Source: Gemmatimonadota bacterium (GTDB lineage: Bacteria; JAAXHH01). Taken from it: 35,573 nucleotides of DNA. Within the stretch, counting starts at the first letter, position 1. Every line of letters begins with the position of its first letter. The translations under genes and the position numbers were made by a program. Where the stretch lies: assembly GCA_026706345.1 (NCBI GenBank), contig JAPOYX010000178.1:1-35573 (forward strand). The letters run 5' to 3'. Below, one piece after another: positions 1-6,542 of the stretch. The notes under the pieces were generated by a model. It was not told where the DNA came from. It ran no database searches and was given only the letters and a program-made list of their open reading frames with translations.

Positions 1-207
1 AAACTCGGTGTAGCCTCCGACCCCCAGTTCCCGCGTGTCACCGGCCAGATCCACCCGTATGGTTTCGGTACTGTCCAACGCATTGAATACAGTAAGCAGG
101 AAGGTGTCCTCACCCCCGCAGGACGCGGCCAGAAAAGCCGTGGCAAGCAGGGCGGCCACCCTGCCGGTTCGCCGTTGAGCGGATACGGATCCGCCGATTT
201 CATCCAT
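1..207 (-). CDS. Putative lipoprotein, N-terminal fragment (runs off the left edge)
   Basis: An open frame starts with ATG at 205-207 and reads left without a stop to base 1, giving the first 69 residues. Residues 14-30 form a lipoprotein signal peptide: basic residues, then a hydrophobic stretch ending in LAASC followed by GGED, a good lipobox with the lipidated Cys near residue 30. The exported part seen so far (LLTVFNALDSTETIRVDLAG...) has no motif I recognise. It is divergent from the binding-protein operon and has its own well-formed promoter at 331-359. The export call is secure; the function is unknown. Confidence 0.62.
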   Translation of the reverse strand, partial: MDEIGGSVSAQRRTGRVAALLATAFLAASCGGEDTFLLTVFNALDSTETIRVDLAGDTRELGVGGYTEF

Positions 208-330
208 GTCCTTACCCGAACCATCCCATCCAGGGCTTCGCACGACCACTATTGCTTCTCCCGGCGGCTCCGGTCCGTACCCCGCCAGACCGCGTACCCT
301 GCCGAGCGGCAATACCATCCGGTCGGACTC

Positions 331-359
331 AATCTACCCGGACAGGCCCCTGATGTCAA
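331..359 (-). promoter_or_regulatory. Sigma70-type promoter for the lipoprotein gene
   Basis: On the minus strand a TTGACA -35 box (354-359) and a TAGATT -10 box (331-336) are separated by exactly 17 bp. The predicted start near 324 leaves a leader of about 117 nt before the ATG at 207. It lies back to back with the plus-strand promoter at 412-440. Confidence 0.6.
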
Positions 360-411
360 TCGGAAGTTGCCCGGGAACCGGCAGTCCCCGGTCCCCTCGG
401 ACGTAATCTGC

Positions 412-440
412 TTGACAGGGGCTCCTACCGTTTGTAAAAT
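412..440 (+). promoter_or_regulatory. Sigma70-type promoter for the binding protein/kinase/regulator operon
   Basis: TTGACA (412-417), a 17-bp spacer and TAAAAT (435-440) give a near-consensus promoter. Transcription would start near 447, about 48 nt upstream of the ATG at 495. The rest of the 208-494 intergenic region shows only this and the divergent promoter. Confidence 0.65.
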
Positions 441-494
441 GGGGGCACTCACACGATTCCCGCCCACAGATCGGTTTTACTAGGCGGTGTTTTC

Positions 495-2132
495 ATGCTG
501 AAGTCGCGGGATTTCGCTGGCAAACACCTGCTTGCTCACGCCATCATTCTGGCTCTGTACCTGCTCGGTCCGCCGGATTCCGTCCGCGGCCAGGTGTCGA
601 AGGACCCTGTCCCGCATGGTGGAGAGGTCGTCATCGGCAGGGTAGCCGCCGGGAACCTTACCCTTCATCCCCTGTTCAACAGCCTCGGCGTGGAGAGAGA
701 GATCGCCGCGCTGATCTACGGCGAAGGCCTGCTGCGCGTAGATGAATCGGGCGCGCCGTCAGACGGCCTGGCCTATCTGCCCATCAAGCTTTCCGACGGC
801 CGCGACTGGGTCTTCCGGCTGAAGCAGGGGGTTGAATTCCACGACGGAGAATTGCTGACCGCCGATGACGTGATCTTCACTTACACGCGATACAAGGCCT
901 CCCGCGTGTACGATCCCGTCTTCCACCGGTATTTCCAGAACATCGAGCAGCTTTCCGCCCTGGATCGGCAGACGGTCCGGATCATCATGAAGTCGCCGAT
1001 CGAGGCCTTTCCCAACCGGCTCGCCACGCTGCCCATACTGCCGAGGCATCAGATGGACCGGGGCCTTTTCGCCGACGCCGGCGCGCACCTGGAAACGACC
1101 CGTCCCGTCGGACTGGGGCCGTACCGGGTCGAGGCCTGGCCCATCCCCGGCACCGTGACGCTCACGGCGAATGAACGCTGGCATCGGGGCCGAGCGAACC
1201 TGGACAGGGTGGTCTATCGGTTCTACCCCACCTCCGAAGCCCTGCAGGCGGCCTTTATCATGCGGGAGGTGGATCTCATCGAAGTGGAACGCGACGGAAC
1301 GCTCAAGGATCTGAAACGGGCCCGTTCCGACGCGAAGATACAGGCGATCGTACCGGGAAACCGCGCCTTTGCCGCGGTGTTCTACAATCACCGGCATCCC
1401 CTGCTTTCCCAGCCGGCCATACGCCAGGCGCTGACCCATGGCACGAACCGCCAGCGTATCCTGGAGGAGGTGCTGGTTCGCGGCGCCGGGGTGCTGGCCC
1501 ACAGTCCCATCCACCCCGAGTTCGAGTTCAAAGGCAGTGGTACCGGATTCGATTACAGTCCGCGCGAGGCCCGGGACCTGCTGCGTCGCCAGGGGTGGCG
1601 GGACAGCGACGGTGACGGGTTTCTCGACCGGGAAGGGCGTTCTCTCCGGTTCGAACTGCTGTTCCCCCGGGGACAGGCGTCCACCGAGAAGACGGTGCGG
1701 GTCATCAAGCTGAACCTGAACCAGATCGGCATCCGGGTCGTACCCGTACCCGTCACCCAGAAAGAACTGGTCCAGCGGCTCGGCATCGGCAGCTACGAGG
1801 CCGCGCTGTTCGTTCAGGATTTCGAACCCACGGCGGATGACCTGTACGCCGTATTTCATTCGGAGAGCATCGGACTGGGCAATATGCTCGGATACCGCAG
1901 CCGCCAGGTCGACCGCAACATCAATTTCCTCTTCGGGCTGCCCGATCAGCAACGGGCCGGACCCGTCTACCAACAGCTCGAGATGTTGTTGATTCGGGAC
2001 CAGCCCTGCATGTTCCTCTACTTCGTCGATACCCGGTACGTCGCGTACGATCCCACCTTGAAAAACCTGGGCTCCCCGGGTGCAGCGCTTCGGTCGCCCG
2101 CCGCCTGGTTCCGGACCGCGTACGCTCCTTGA
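495..2132 (+). CDS. ABC-type peptide/nickel solute-binding protein (SBP_bac_5), orphan
   Basis: 545 residues. The first 32 form a signal peptide (hydrophobic HAIILALYLLG core) without a lipobox Cys, so the protein is probably free in the periplasm. The body matches the family 5 extracellular binding fold of DppA/OppA proteins: an N-terminal segment with LTLHPLFNSLG, the conserved FHDGELLTADDVIFTYTR region near residues 115-132, and a C-terminal lobe with AIRQALTHGTNRQ. Length is typical of the family. No permease or ATPase genes follow; instead the stop codon overlaps the start of a sensor kinase gene by 4 nt. This suggests that it may present ligand to the kinase rather than, or as well as, feeding a transporter. 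The ligand cannot be told from sequence. ATG at 495 is preceded by AGGCGG. Confidence 0.85.
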   Translation: MLKSRDFAGKHLLAHAIILALYLLGPPDSVRGQVSKDPVPHGGEVVIGRVAAGNLTLHPLFNSLGVEREIAALIYGEGLLRVDESGAPSDGLAYLPIKLSDGRDWVFRLKQGVEFHDGELLTADDVIFTYTRYKASRVYDPVFHRYFQNIEQLSALDRQTVRIIMKSPIEAFPNRLATLPILPRHQMDRGLFADAGAHLETTRPVGLGPYRVEAWPIPGTVTLTANERWHRGRANLDRVVYRFYPTSEALQAAFIMREVDLIEVERDGTLKDLKRARSDAKIQAIVPGNRAFAAVFYNHRHPLLSQPAIRQALTHGTNRQRILEEVLVRGAGVLAHSPIHPEFEFKGSGTGFDYSPREARDLLRRQGWRDSDGDGFLDREGRSLRFELLFPRGQASTEKTVRVIKLNLNQIGIRVVPVPVTQKELVQRLGIGSYEAALFVQDFEPTADDLYAVFHSESIGLGNMLGYRSRQVDRNINFLFGLPDQQRAGPVYQQLEMLLIRDQPCMFLYFVDTRYVAYDPTLKNLGSPGAALRSPAAWFRTAYAP

Positions 2133-3994
2133 CGGCGCGTAATCCCATGTTTCCCAATAGTTTACGAGAAGGTTTGTGGCCAAGGCTGCTTGTATCCCAT
2201 ATCACCCTGGCCACCATTCCGGTCCTGATCGTCGGCCTGCTCCTGCTCGCAACGGCCCGCCGTTCGATCGAAGATACGGTAGCCGAGGGCAACCTGGAGG
2301 TCGCGCGCAGGGCAAGCAACGAGATCCGGCTCTACATCGAACAGGCGCGTCGCGTGATCGACCTGGCCGCGGACAACATGGACATGATCGACGCCACGGA
2401 CACGGAGTACCAGAAACTGATCGACAACCTGGTCATCCGCCAGGATTTTATCAGTGAACTGGCCGTGCTGGACCTGGCTGGCCGGGAGTTGTTGACCACC
2501 CGTCTCGAAGGGCCGCTTGCGACCCGGGACGACCTGGAACTCCCGGCGGGCGAAGCCACCGCGATCTCCCCGGTGTTCATCTCCGGCGACGGTCTGCCCG
2601 CGGTGACGATCACCGTGCCCGTGCGGCGGCTGGACGAGCACAGGGGATACCTGACGGCACGGGTGAACCTGAAGGATATGTGGGACCTGGTGGACAACAT
2701 TCAACTGGGTGAGGGGCAGGCGGAAGGATTCGGCAACGCTTATGTCGTGACCGGGAACGGACGGCTTATTGCCCATCCGGAAAGGGACCGGGTATACCGC
2801 CAGGACGATCTGTCCGCGTCTCCCGTCGGAAAGGCACTGAACGCGCAACAAAGCGGCACGCTGGTCTACACCGGTCCGCCGGGAGAAATGGTCGCCGCTT
2901 TCGCGACGGTCGAACCGCTCGGATGGAAGGTCGTCATCGAACAACCGGCCACCCGGGCCTTCGCCCGGTCGCAGGACATGATCCTGGGCATCAGCGTGCT
3001 CATGGTCATCAGCGCGGCAGTCGCCTCGCTGATCGGAATCCTCGTCGTTCGCAAGATCGTCCGGCCGATCCACGAACTGGTACGGGGCGCGCAGCTGTTC
3101 GCCCGGGGCAGGCTGACTCATACCATAGAAACGTCGGGGCATGGCGAGCTGACGACCCTGGCCCGTGAATTCAACCAGATGGCGCGGGAACTGCTGGAGA
3201 AGGAACGCCGCCTGAAACAGGCCGAGCGCCTGGCTACGCTGAGCAAGTTCGCCACCATTCTCTCCCATGAAATCCGCAACCCGCTTAACTCCATGATCAT
3301 CAACCTCAGGATCCTCAAGCGGGACCTGGAAAAGCAGAACGGAGATCCCGGGAACCCGGGCGGGCACTATGAGAAGGTGATCTCGGAGATCTGGCGTATC
3401 GACAGCCTCGTCGAGAACTTCCTGACCTACGCGCGGCCGCCCGAACTGGCCCCCTTTCCCCACGACATAAACGCCGTGCTTGAGGAGGTGATCGCGACCC
3501 ACCAGGGTACGGCCCGGGAACGCGGCGTAAATATAGTCGCCCGGTACCCGGATGACGAACTGATGGTCTCAGTCGACATCGACCAGATCAAGCAGGTGTT
3601 TCTGAACATCATGCTGAACGCCTTCGATGCCATGGAAGACGGCGGGACGCTGACGATCTCCACCGAGCGGGTACTGCCGCGGCTCAGCGGTGACCTGACC
3701 CTGGACAGCGTCGGAGAAAGCCCCCACGTCACCGTGAAATTCGAAGATACCGGAAGGGGTATTGATCCCGGCCGGCTGGATCGTATATTCGAGGTGTACT
3801 ACACGTCCAAGTCAACCGGTACGGGACTGGGCCTGCCCATTGCCCGGCAGATCGCGGAGAAGCACGGGGGACGGATTACGGCAGAAAGCGAGCCGGGCGC
3901 GGGGACGACTTTCATCCTGTCCCTCCCGGCGCTGGAGGCAGACGCGGCCGGGCCGGTCGCCGGACAACCCTCCGAGTCTGTCGGAACGGAATAG
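2129..3994 (+). CDS. Membrane sensor histidine kinase, NtrB/AtoS type with periplasmic Cache-like sensor
   Basis: 621 residues if read from TTG at 2129, which overlaps the upstream stop (TTGA); ATG at 2147 would remove six residues. Order: transmembrane helix about residues 18-40; extracytoplasmic Cache-like sensor about 45-285; second transmembrane helix about 290-312 (ISVLMVISAAVASLIGILVV); HAMP linker; dimerisation domain with phospho-acceptor His380 in SHEIRNPLNS; HATPase domain with N-box NIMLNAFDAMEDGG, DTGRGID and GTGLGLPIA. It should phosphorylate the response regulator encoded 34 nt downstream. The upstream binding protein is translationally coupled, so its ligand complex is a candidate input. 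All catalytic boxes are intact. Confidence 0.9.
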   Translation: MTARNPMFPNSLREGLWPRLLVSHITLATIPVLIVGLLLLATARRSIEDTVAEGNLEVARRASNEIRLYIEQARRVIDLAADNMDMIDATDTEYQKLIDNLVIRQDFISELAVLDLAGRELLTTRLEGPLATRDDLELPAGEATAISPVFISGDGLPAVTITVPVRRLDEHRGYLTARVNLKDMWDLVDNIQLGEGQAEGFGNAYVVTGNGRLIAHPERDRVYRQDDLSASPVGKALNAQQSGTLVYTGPPGEMVAAFATVEPLGWKVVIEQPATRAFARSQDMILGISVLMVISAAVASLIGILVVRKIVRPIHELVRGAQLFARGRLTHTIETSGHGELTTLAREFNQMARELLEKERRLKQAERLATLSKFATILSHEIRNPLNSMIINLRILKRDLEKQNGDPGNPGGHYEKVISEIWRIDSLVENFLTYARPPELAPFPHDINAVLEEVIATHQGTARERGVNIVARYPDDELMVSVDIDQIKQVFLNIMLNAFDAMEDGGTLTISTERVLPRLSGDLTLDSVGESPHVTVKFEDTGRGIDPGRLDRIFEVYYTSKSTGTGLGLPIARQIAEKHGGRITAESEPGAGTTFILSLPALEADAAGPVAGQPSESVGTE

Positions 3995-4028
3995 CCGACC
4001 CTTCGGCAAAGGTAAGCAGAGGACTTTC

Positions 4029-5369
4029 ATGGAACGCATCCTGATCGCGGAAGACGACCGCAACACCCGGGAAGGACTGGTCGAGTTGCTGTCGGACGAA
4101 GGGTATGAAGTCACCGGGGTGATCGATGGAGAGCAGGCGTACGAGACGGCCCGCAAGCGTCATTTCGACATCCTGCTCACGGACATGAAGATGCCCCGGG
4201 TGAACGGCCTGAACCTGATCAAGCGGGTGACCGGCACGTCACCGGAAACGAGTATCATCATGATGACGGCCTTCGCCACGGTGGAGACCGCTGTCAAGGC
4301 CATGCGCGACGGGGCCTTTTCCTACCTGACCAAACCGTTGAAGGTGGAGGAACTGCTCGCCACCATACAGGGCGCGCTGCAGGAGAAGCAAAACAGGCGG
4401 CGGATGGAAGCGTCGCCGGGGACTTCCTCCATCCCCGACCCGGAGATCATCGGCGAAAGCGATCAGATCAGGGGTATATTCGAACGGGTGGAAAAGGTCG
4501 CCAGGGCCAATACCACGGTGCTGCTGCTCGGCGAAAGCGGTACGGGCAAGAGCCTCATCGCCCGGGCGATACACGCGAAGAGCTATAGAAGGGACCGTCC
4601 TTTCGTGGACGTAAGCTGCGCCTCCATTCCGGAGGGGCTGCTGGAAAGCGAACTCTTCGGGACCGAGAAGGGGGCGTATACCGGTGCGCTGAACACGACG
4701 CGCAAAGGGTATTTCGAGCGGGCGGCCGGAGGTACGATATTCCTGGATGAAATCGGCGAAATCAGCGGTACCGTCCAGGTCAAGCTGTTGCGCGTGCTCC
4801 AGGAACGCCGGTTCGAAAGACTGGGCGGGACCGAACCGCTGGATATCGATGTCCGGGTGGTCGCGGCTACCAACCGGAACCTGGAGGACGCGGAAGGGCG
4901 CTACCGGCAGGAGCTCTACTACCGGCTCAACGTCATCCCCATCCTGGTGCCTCCCCTGCGCGACCACCGGGACGACATCCCGCCGCTCATCGACTATTTC
5001 ATCCGGAAATACACGGAGGAGAACGGACTGGGAGACAAGTCCATTTCCGACGACGCGCTGGAGATCTGCATGGGGTATGACTGGCCCGGAAACATCAGGG
5101 AGGTGGAAAACGCCATCGAGAGCGCCGTGGTATTGAGCGACGGGGAACGCATCCTGCCCGAACATCTGCCCAACCTCGCCCACGCGCCGCCCATCGTGTC
5201 GAATCCCGGTCCCGTCCAGGGTACCCTGAAGGATTCCAGGGGACAGGCGGAGAAACTCCTCATTCAACAGGCGCTGCGGGAGTCCGGCGGCAACCGCACC
5301 AGGGCGGCGGAAGCGCTGGGCGTGACGGTCAGGACTATCCAGTACAAGATCAAGAAATACGACCTGTAG
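4029..5369 (+). CDS. Sigma54-dependent response regulator, NtrC/AtoC family
   Basis: 446 residues from ATG at 4029, which follows AGAGGAC. The frame stays open upstream into the kinase gene, but the receiver domain begins exactly here ([10 protein letters not shown]). Receiver domain 1-118: acidic pair D9/D10, phospho-acceptor D52, T80 and K102. AAA+ domain from about 140: Walker A GESGTGKS at 168-175, the sigma54-contacting loop as GAYTGA (variant of GAFTGA), and FLDEIGEI. The C-terminal Fis-type helix-turn-helix is [20 protein letters not shown]. Known role of the family: binds upstream enhancers and remodels sigma54-RNA polymerase. Its likely partner is the kinase just upstream, and a sigma54-type promoter lies upstream of the receptor gene at 6543. 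The real target is inferred. Confidence 0.92.
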   Translation: MERILIAEDDRNTREGLVELLSDEGYEVTGVIDGEQAYETARKRHFDILLTDMKMPRVNGLNLIKRVTGTSPETSIIMMTAFATVETAVKAMRDGAFSYLTKPLKVEELLATIQGALQEKQNRRRMEASPGTSSIPDPEIIGESDQIRGIFERVEKVARANTTVLLLGESGTGKSLIARAIHAKSYRRDRPFVDVSCASIPEGLLESELFGTEKGAYTGALNTTRKGYFERAAGGTIFLDEIGEISGTVQVKLLRVLQERRFERLGGTEPLDIDVRVVAATNRNLEDAEGRYRQELYYRLNVIPILVPPLRDHRDDIPPLIDYFIRKYTEENGLGDKSISDDALEICMGYDWPGNIREVENAIESAVVLSDGERILPEHLPNLAHAPPIVSNPGPVQGTLKDSRGQAEKLLIQQALRESGGNRTRAAEALGVTVRTIQYKIKKYDL

Positions 5370-5379
5370 CACCGCAACC

Positions 5380-5391
5380 TTCCTGCAGGAA
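5380..5391. repeat. Perfect 12-bp palindrome after the regulator gene
   Basis: TTCCTGCAGGAA reads the same on both strands and lies 11 nt after the regulator stop. It could be an operator or chance; nothing else supports a role. Confidence 0.25.
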
Positions 5392-5409
5392 ACCTTCCAC
5401 GGATAGGCT

Positions 5410-5428
5410 GCCTCCCTCCCGGGGAGGC
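5410..5428 (+). other. Intercistronic 7-bp hairpin before the glycosyltransferase
   Basis: GCCTCCC (5410-5416) and GGGAGGC (5422-5428) pair perfectly around a 5-nt loop. No T-tract follows, so this is not a standard terminator. It may affect mRNA stability or partial read-through between the regulator and the glycosyltransferase. Confidence 0.35.
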
Positions 5429-5450
5429 GCCAATCCGGCCGGTAACTCCC

Positions 5451-6308
5451 ATGGGAAAGAAAGCCATTTCCGTATCCGTCGTGATTCCCACGCACAACCG
5501 GGAGAACCGGCTGCCGGCGGCGATCCGGTCCGTCCTGGACCAGTCGCTTCCGCCCTCGGAAATCATCGTCATCGATGACGGTTCCACGGACGCGACTCCC
5601 GGTCTCATGGGGCGCTTCCCCGAAGTACACTACATTCGGCAGGAAAACCAGGGCGTCAGCCAGGCCAGGAATCATGGCATCCGCGTGGCGAAGCACGAAT
5701 GGATCGCCTTTCTCGACTCCGACGACGAATGGCTCCCACGCAAGCTGGAAAAACAGCGCGAAGCCCTGGAACGCGAGCCGCAATACCGGTTTTGCCACAC
5801 TGATGAAATTTGGATCCGCGGGGGCAGGCGGGTCAATCCCATGAAAAAACACGCCAAGTACGGGGGCTATATCTTCAATCGGTGTCTGCCCCTGTGTGTC
5901 ATTTCCCCTTCTTCCGCGCTGATACACCGTGCCCTGTTCGACCGCTACGGCACGTTTGATCCGGAACTGCCGGTATGCGAAGACTACGACCTGTGGCTGC
6001 GCATCTGCGCGCGGGAACCCGTGCTCTACGTCGACGAACCCCTCTTGTTGAAGTTCGGCGGCCACGAAGACCAGTTGTCCCACGCCTACTGGGGCATGGA
6101 TCGGTTCCGCATACGCGCGCTGGAGAACCTGATCCGGAGCGGCGTGCTGGACGGCGAGGCGTTGGCCGGCGCACTGGACACTCTTTGCCGTAAAATCGAT
6201 ATATATGCCAACGGTGCGGAGAAGCGGCGCAGATTCGAAGAGGCGAGCAGCTACAGGGAGAAAAAGCGGTATTTCGAAGAAAGATTTGCCGCGATGCCGG
6301 GCGACTGA
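5451..6308 (+). CDS. Family 2 glycosyltransferase
   Basis: 285 residues, ATG at 5451. The GT-A fold signature is clear: VSVVIPTHNRENRLPAAI at residues 7-24, the nucleotide-binding IVIDDGSTD near 40-48, and the metal-binding FLDSDDEW near 87-94. A later CEDYDLWLRI motif corresponds to the acceptor/catalytic ED region of the family. The protein is soluble with no membrane segments. It transfers a sugar from a nucleotide-sugar to an unknown acceptor, probably a surface polysaccharide or glycan. It lies 81 nt after the regulator on the same strand and could be read from the same transcript; a functional link to the sensor system is not shown. The C-terminal 35 residues are charged and probably helical. 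Confidence 0.88.
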   Translation: MGKKAISVSVVIPTHNRENRLPAAIRSVLDQSLPPSEIIVIDDGSTDATPGLMGRFPEVHYIRQENQGVSQARNHGIRVAKHEWIAFLDSDDEWLPRKLEKQREALEREPQYRFCHTDEIWIRGGRRVNPMKKHAKYGGYIFNRCLPLCVISPSSALIHRALFDRYGTFDPELPVCEDYDLWLRICAREPVLYVDEPLLLKFGGHEDQLSHAYWGMDRFRIRALENLIRSGVLDGEALAGALDTLCRKIDIYANGAEKRRRFEEASSYREKKRYFEERFAAMPGD

Positions 6309-6310
6309 TC

Positions 6311-6330
6311 CTATGCAAAATCTTTCATAG
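6311..6330. promoter_or_regulatory. Candidate enhancer (UAS) palindrome upstream of the sigma54 promoter
   Basis: CTATG (6311-6315) and CATAG (6326-6330) are perfect inverted halves separated by 10 bp; over 10-base half-sites 8 positions match. It is centred about 118 bp upstream of the -24 element at 6439, the usual distance for NtrC-family enhancers. A shorter palindrome, TTCAG-N4-CTGAA, lies at 6374-6387. The assignment to the regulator at 4029 is inference. Confidence 0.35.
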
Positions 6331-6334
6331 CGTG

Positions 6335-6357
6335 CTGAAGGGGTTTTCCGGCTTCAG
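6335..6357 (+). other. Inverted repeat after the glycosyltransferase gene
   Basis: CTGAAG (6335-6340) and CTTCAG (6352-6357) can form a 6-bp stem with an 11-nt loop, 26 nt after the glycosyltransferase stop. No U-tract follows. It may be a weak transcript end or another regulator site in this repeat-rich leader. Confidence 0.3.
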
Positions 6358-6437
6358 GCCTGCGACGTAGCGGTTCAGTCCCCTGAATACGTCAAAGTTG
6401 CCCCTCGTCGGACGAATACTTCGCTCCCGGACGTTTT

Positions 6438-6453
6438 CGGCATGTTATTTGCA
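6438..6453 (+). promoter_or_regulatory. Sigma54 (-24/-12) promoter for the TonB-dependent receptor
   Basis: The sequence CGGCATG, four bases, then TTGCA matches the sigma54 consensus TGGCACG-N4-TTGCA except at two positions. The invariant GG (6439-6440) and GC (6451-6452) are exactly 10 bp apart. A start near 6464 leaves a leader of about 79 nt. A weaker overlapping sigma70 reading is TTGCAT (6449-6454), 18 bp, TTATAT (6473-6478). The sigma54 reading is favoured because a sigma54 activator is encoded 1.1 kb upstream. Confidence 0.55.
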
Positions 6454-6542
6454 TCCTCGTAAGAACGGGTAATTATATCTGGACTGAGTTGGTTCGTGGA
6501 GTCGTATCCGCAGGACTTGTTTCGCCCCTGAAATCGGGACGC

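Noticed and set aside
759-2183. Long minus-strand open frame (474 codons) opposite the binding-protein gene
   Set aside because: It mirrors a clear solute-binding protein, has no recognisable motif, and is the usual antisense artefact in GC-rich DNA. The long antisense frames at 4239-6083, 2162-3502 and 14733-16031 are rejected for the same reason.
3762-4028. N-terminal extension of the response regulator
   Set aside because: The frame is open but overlaps the kinase gene; the receiver domain starts at ATG 4029 behind a ribosome-binding site.
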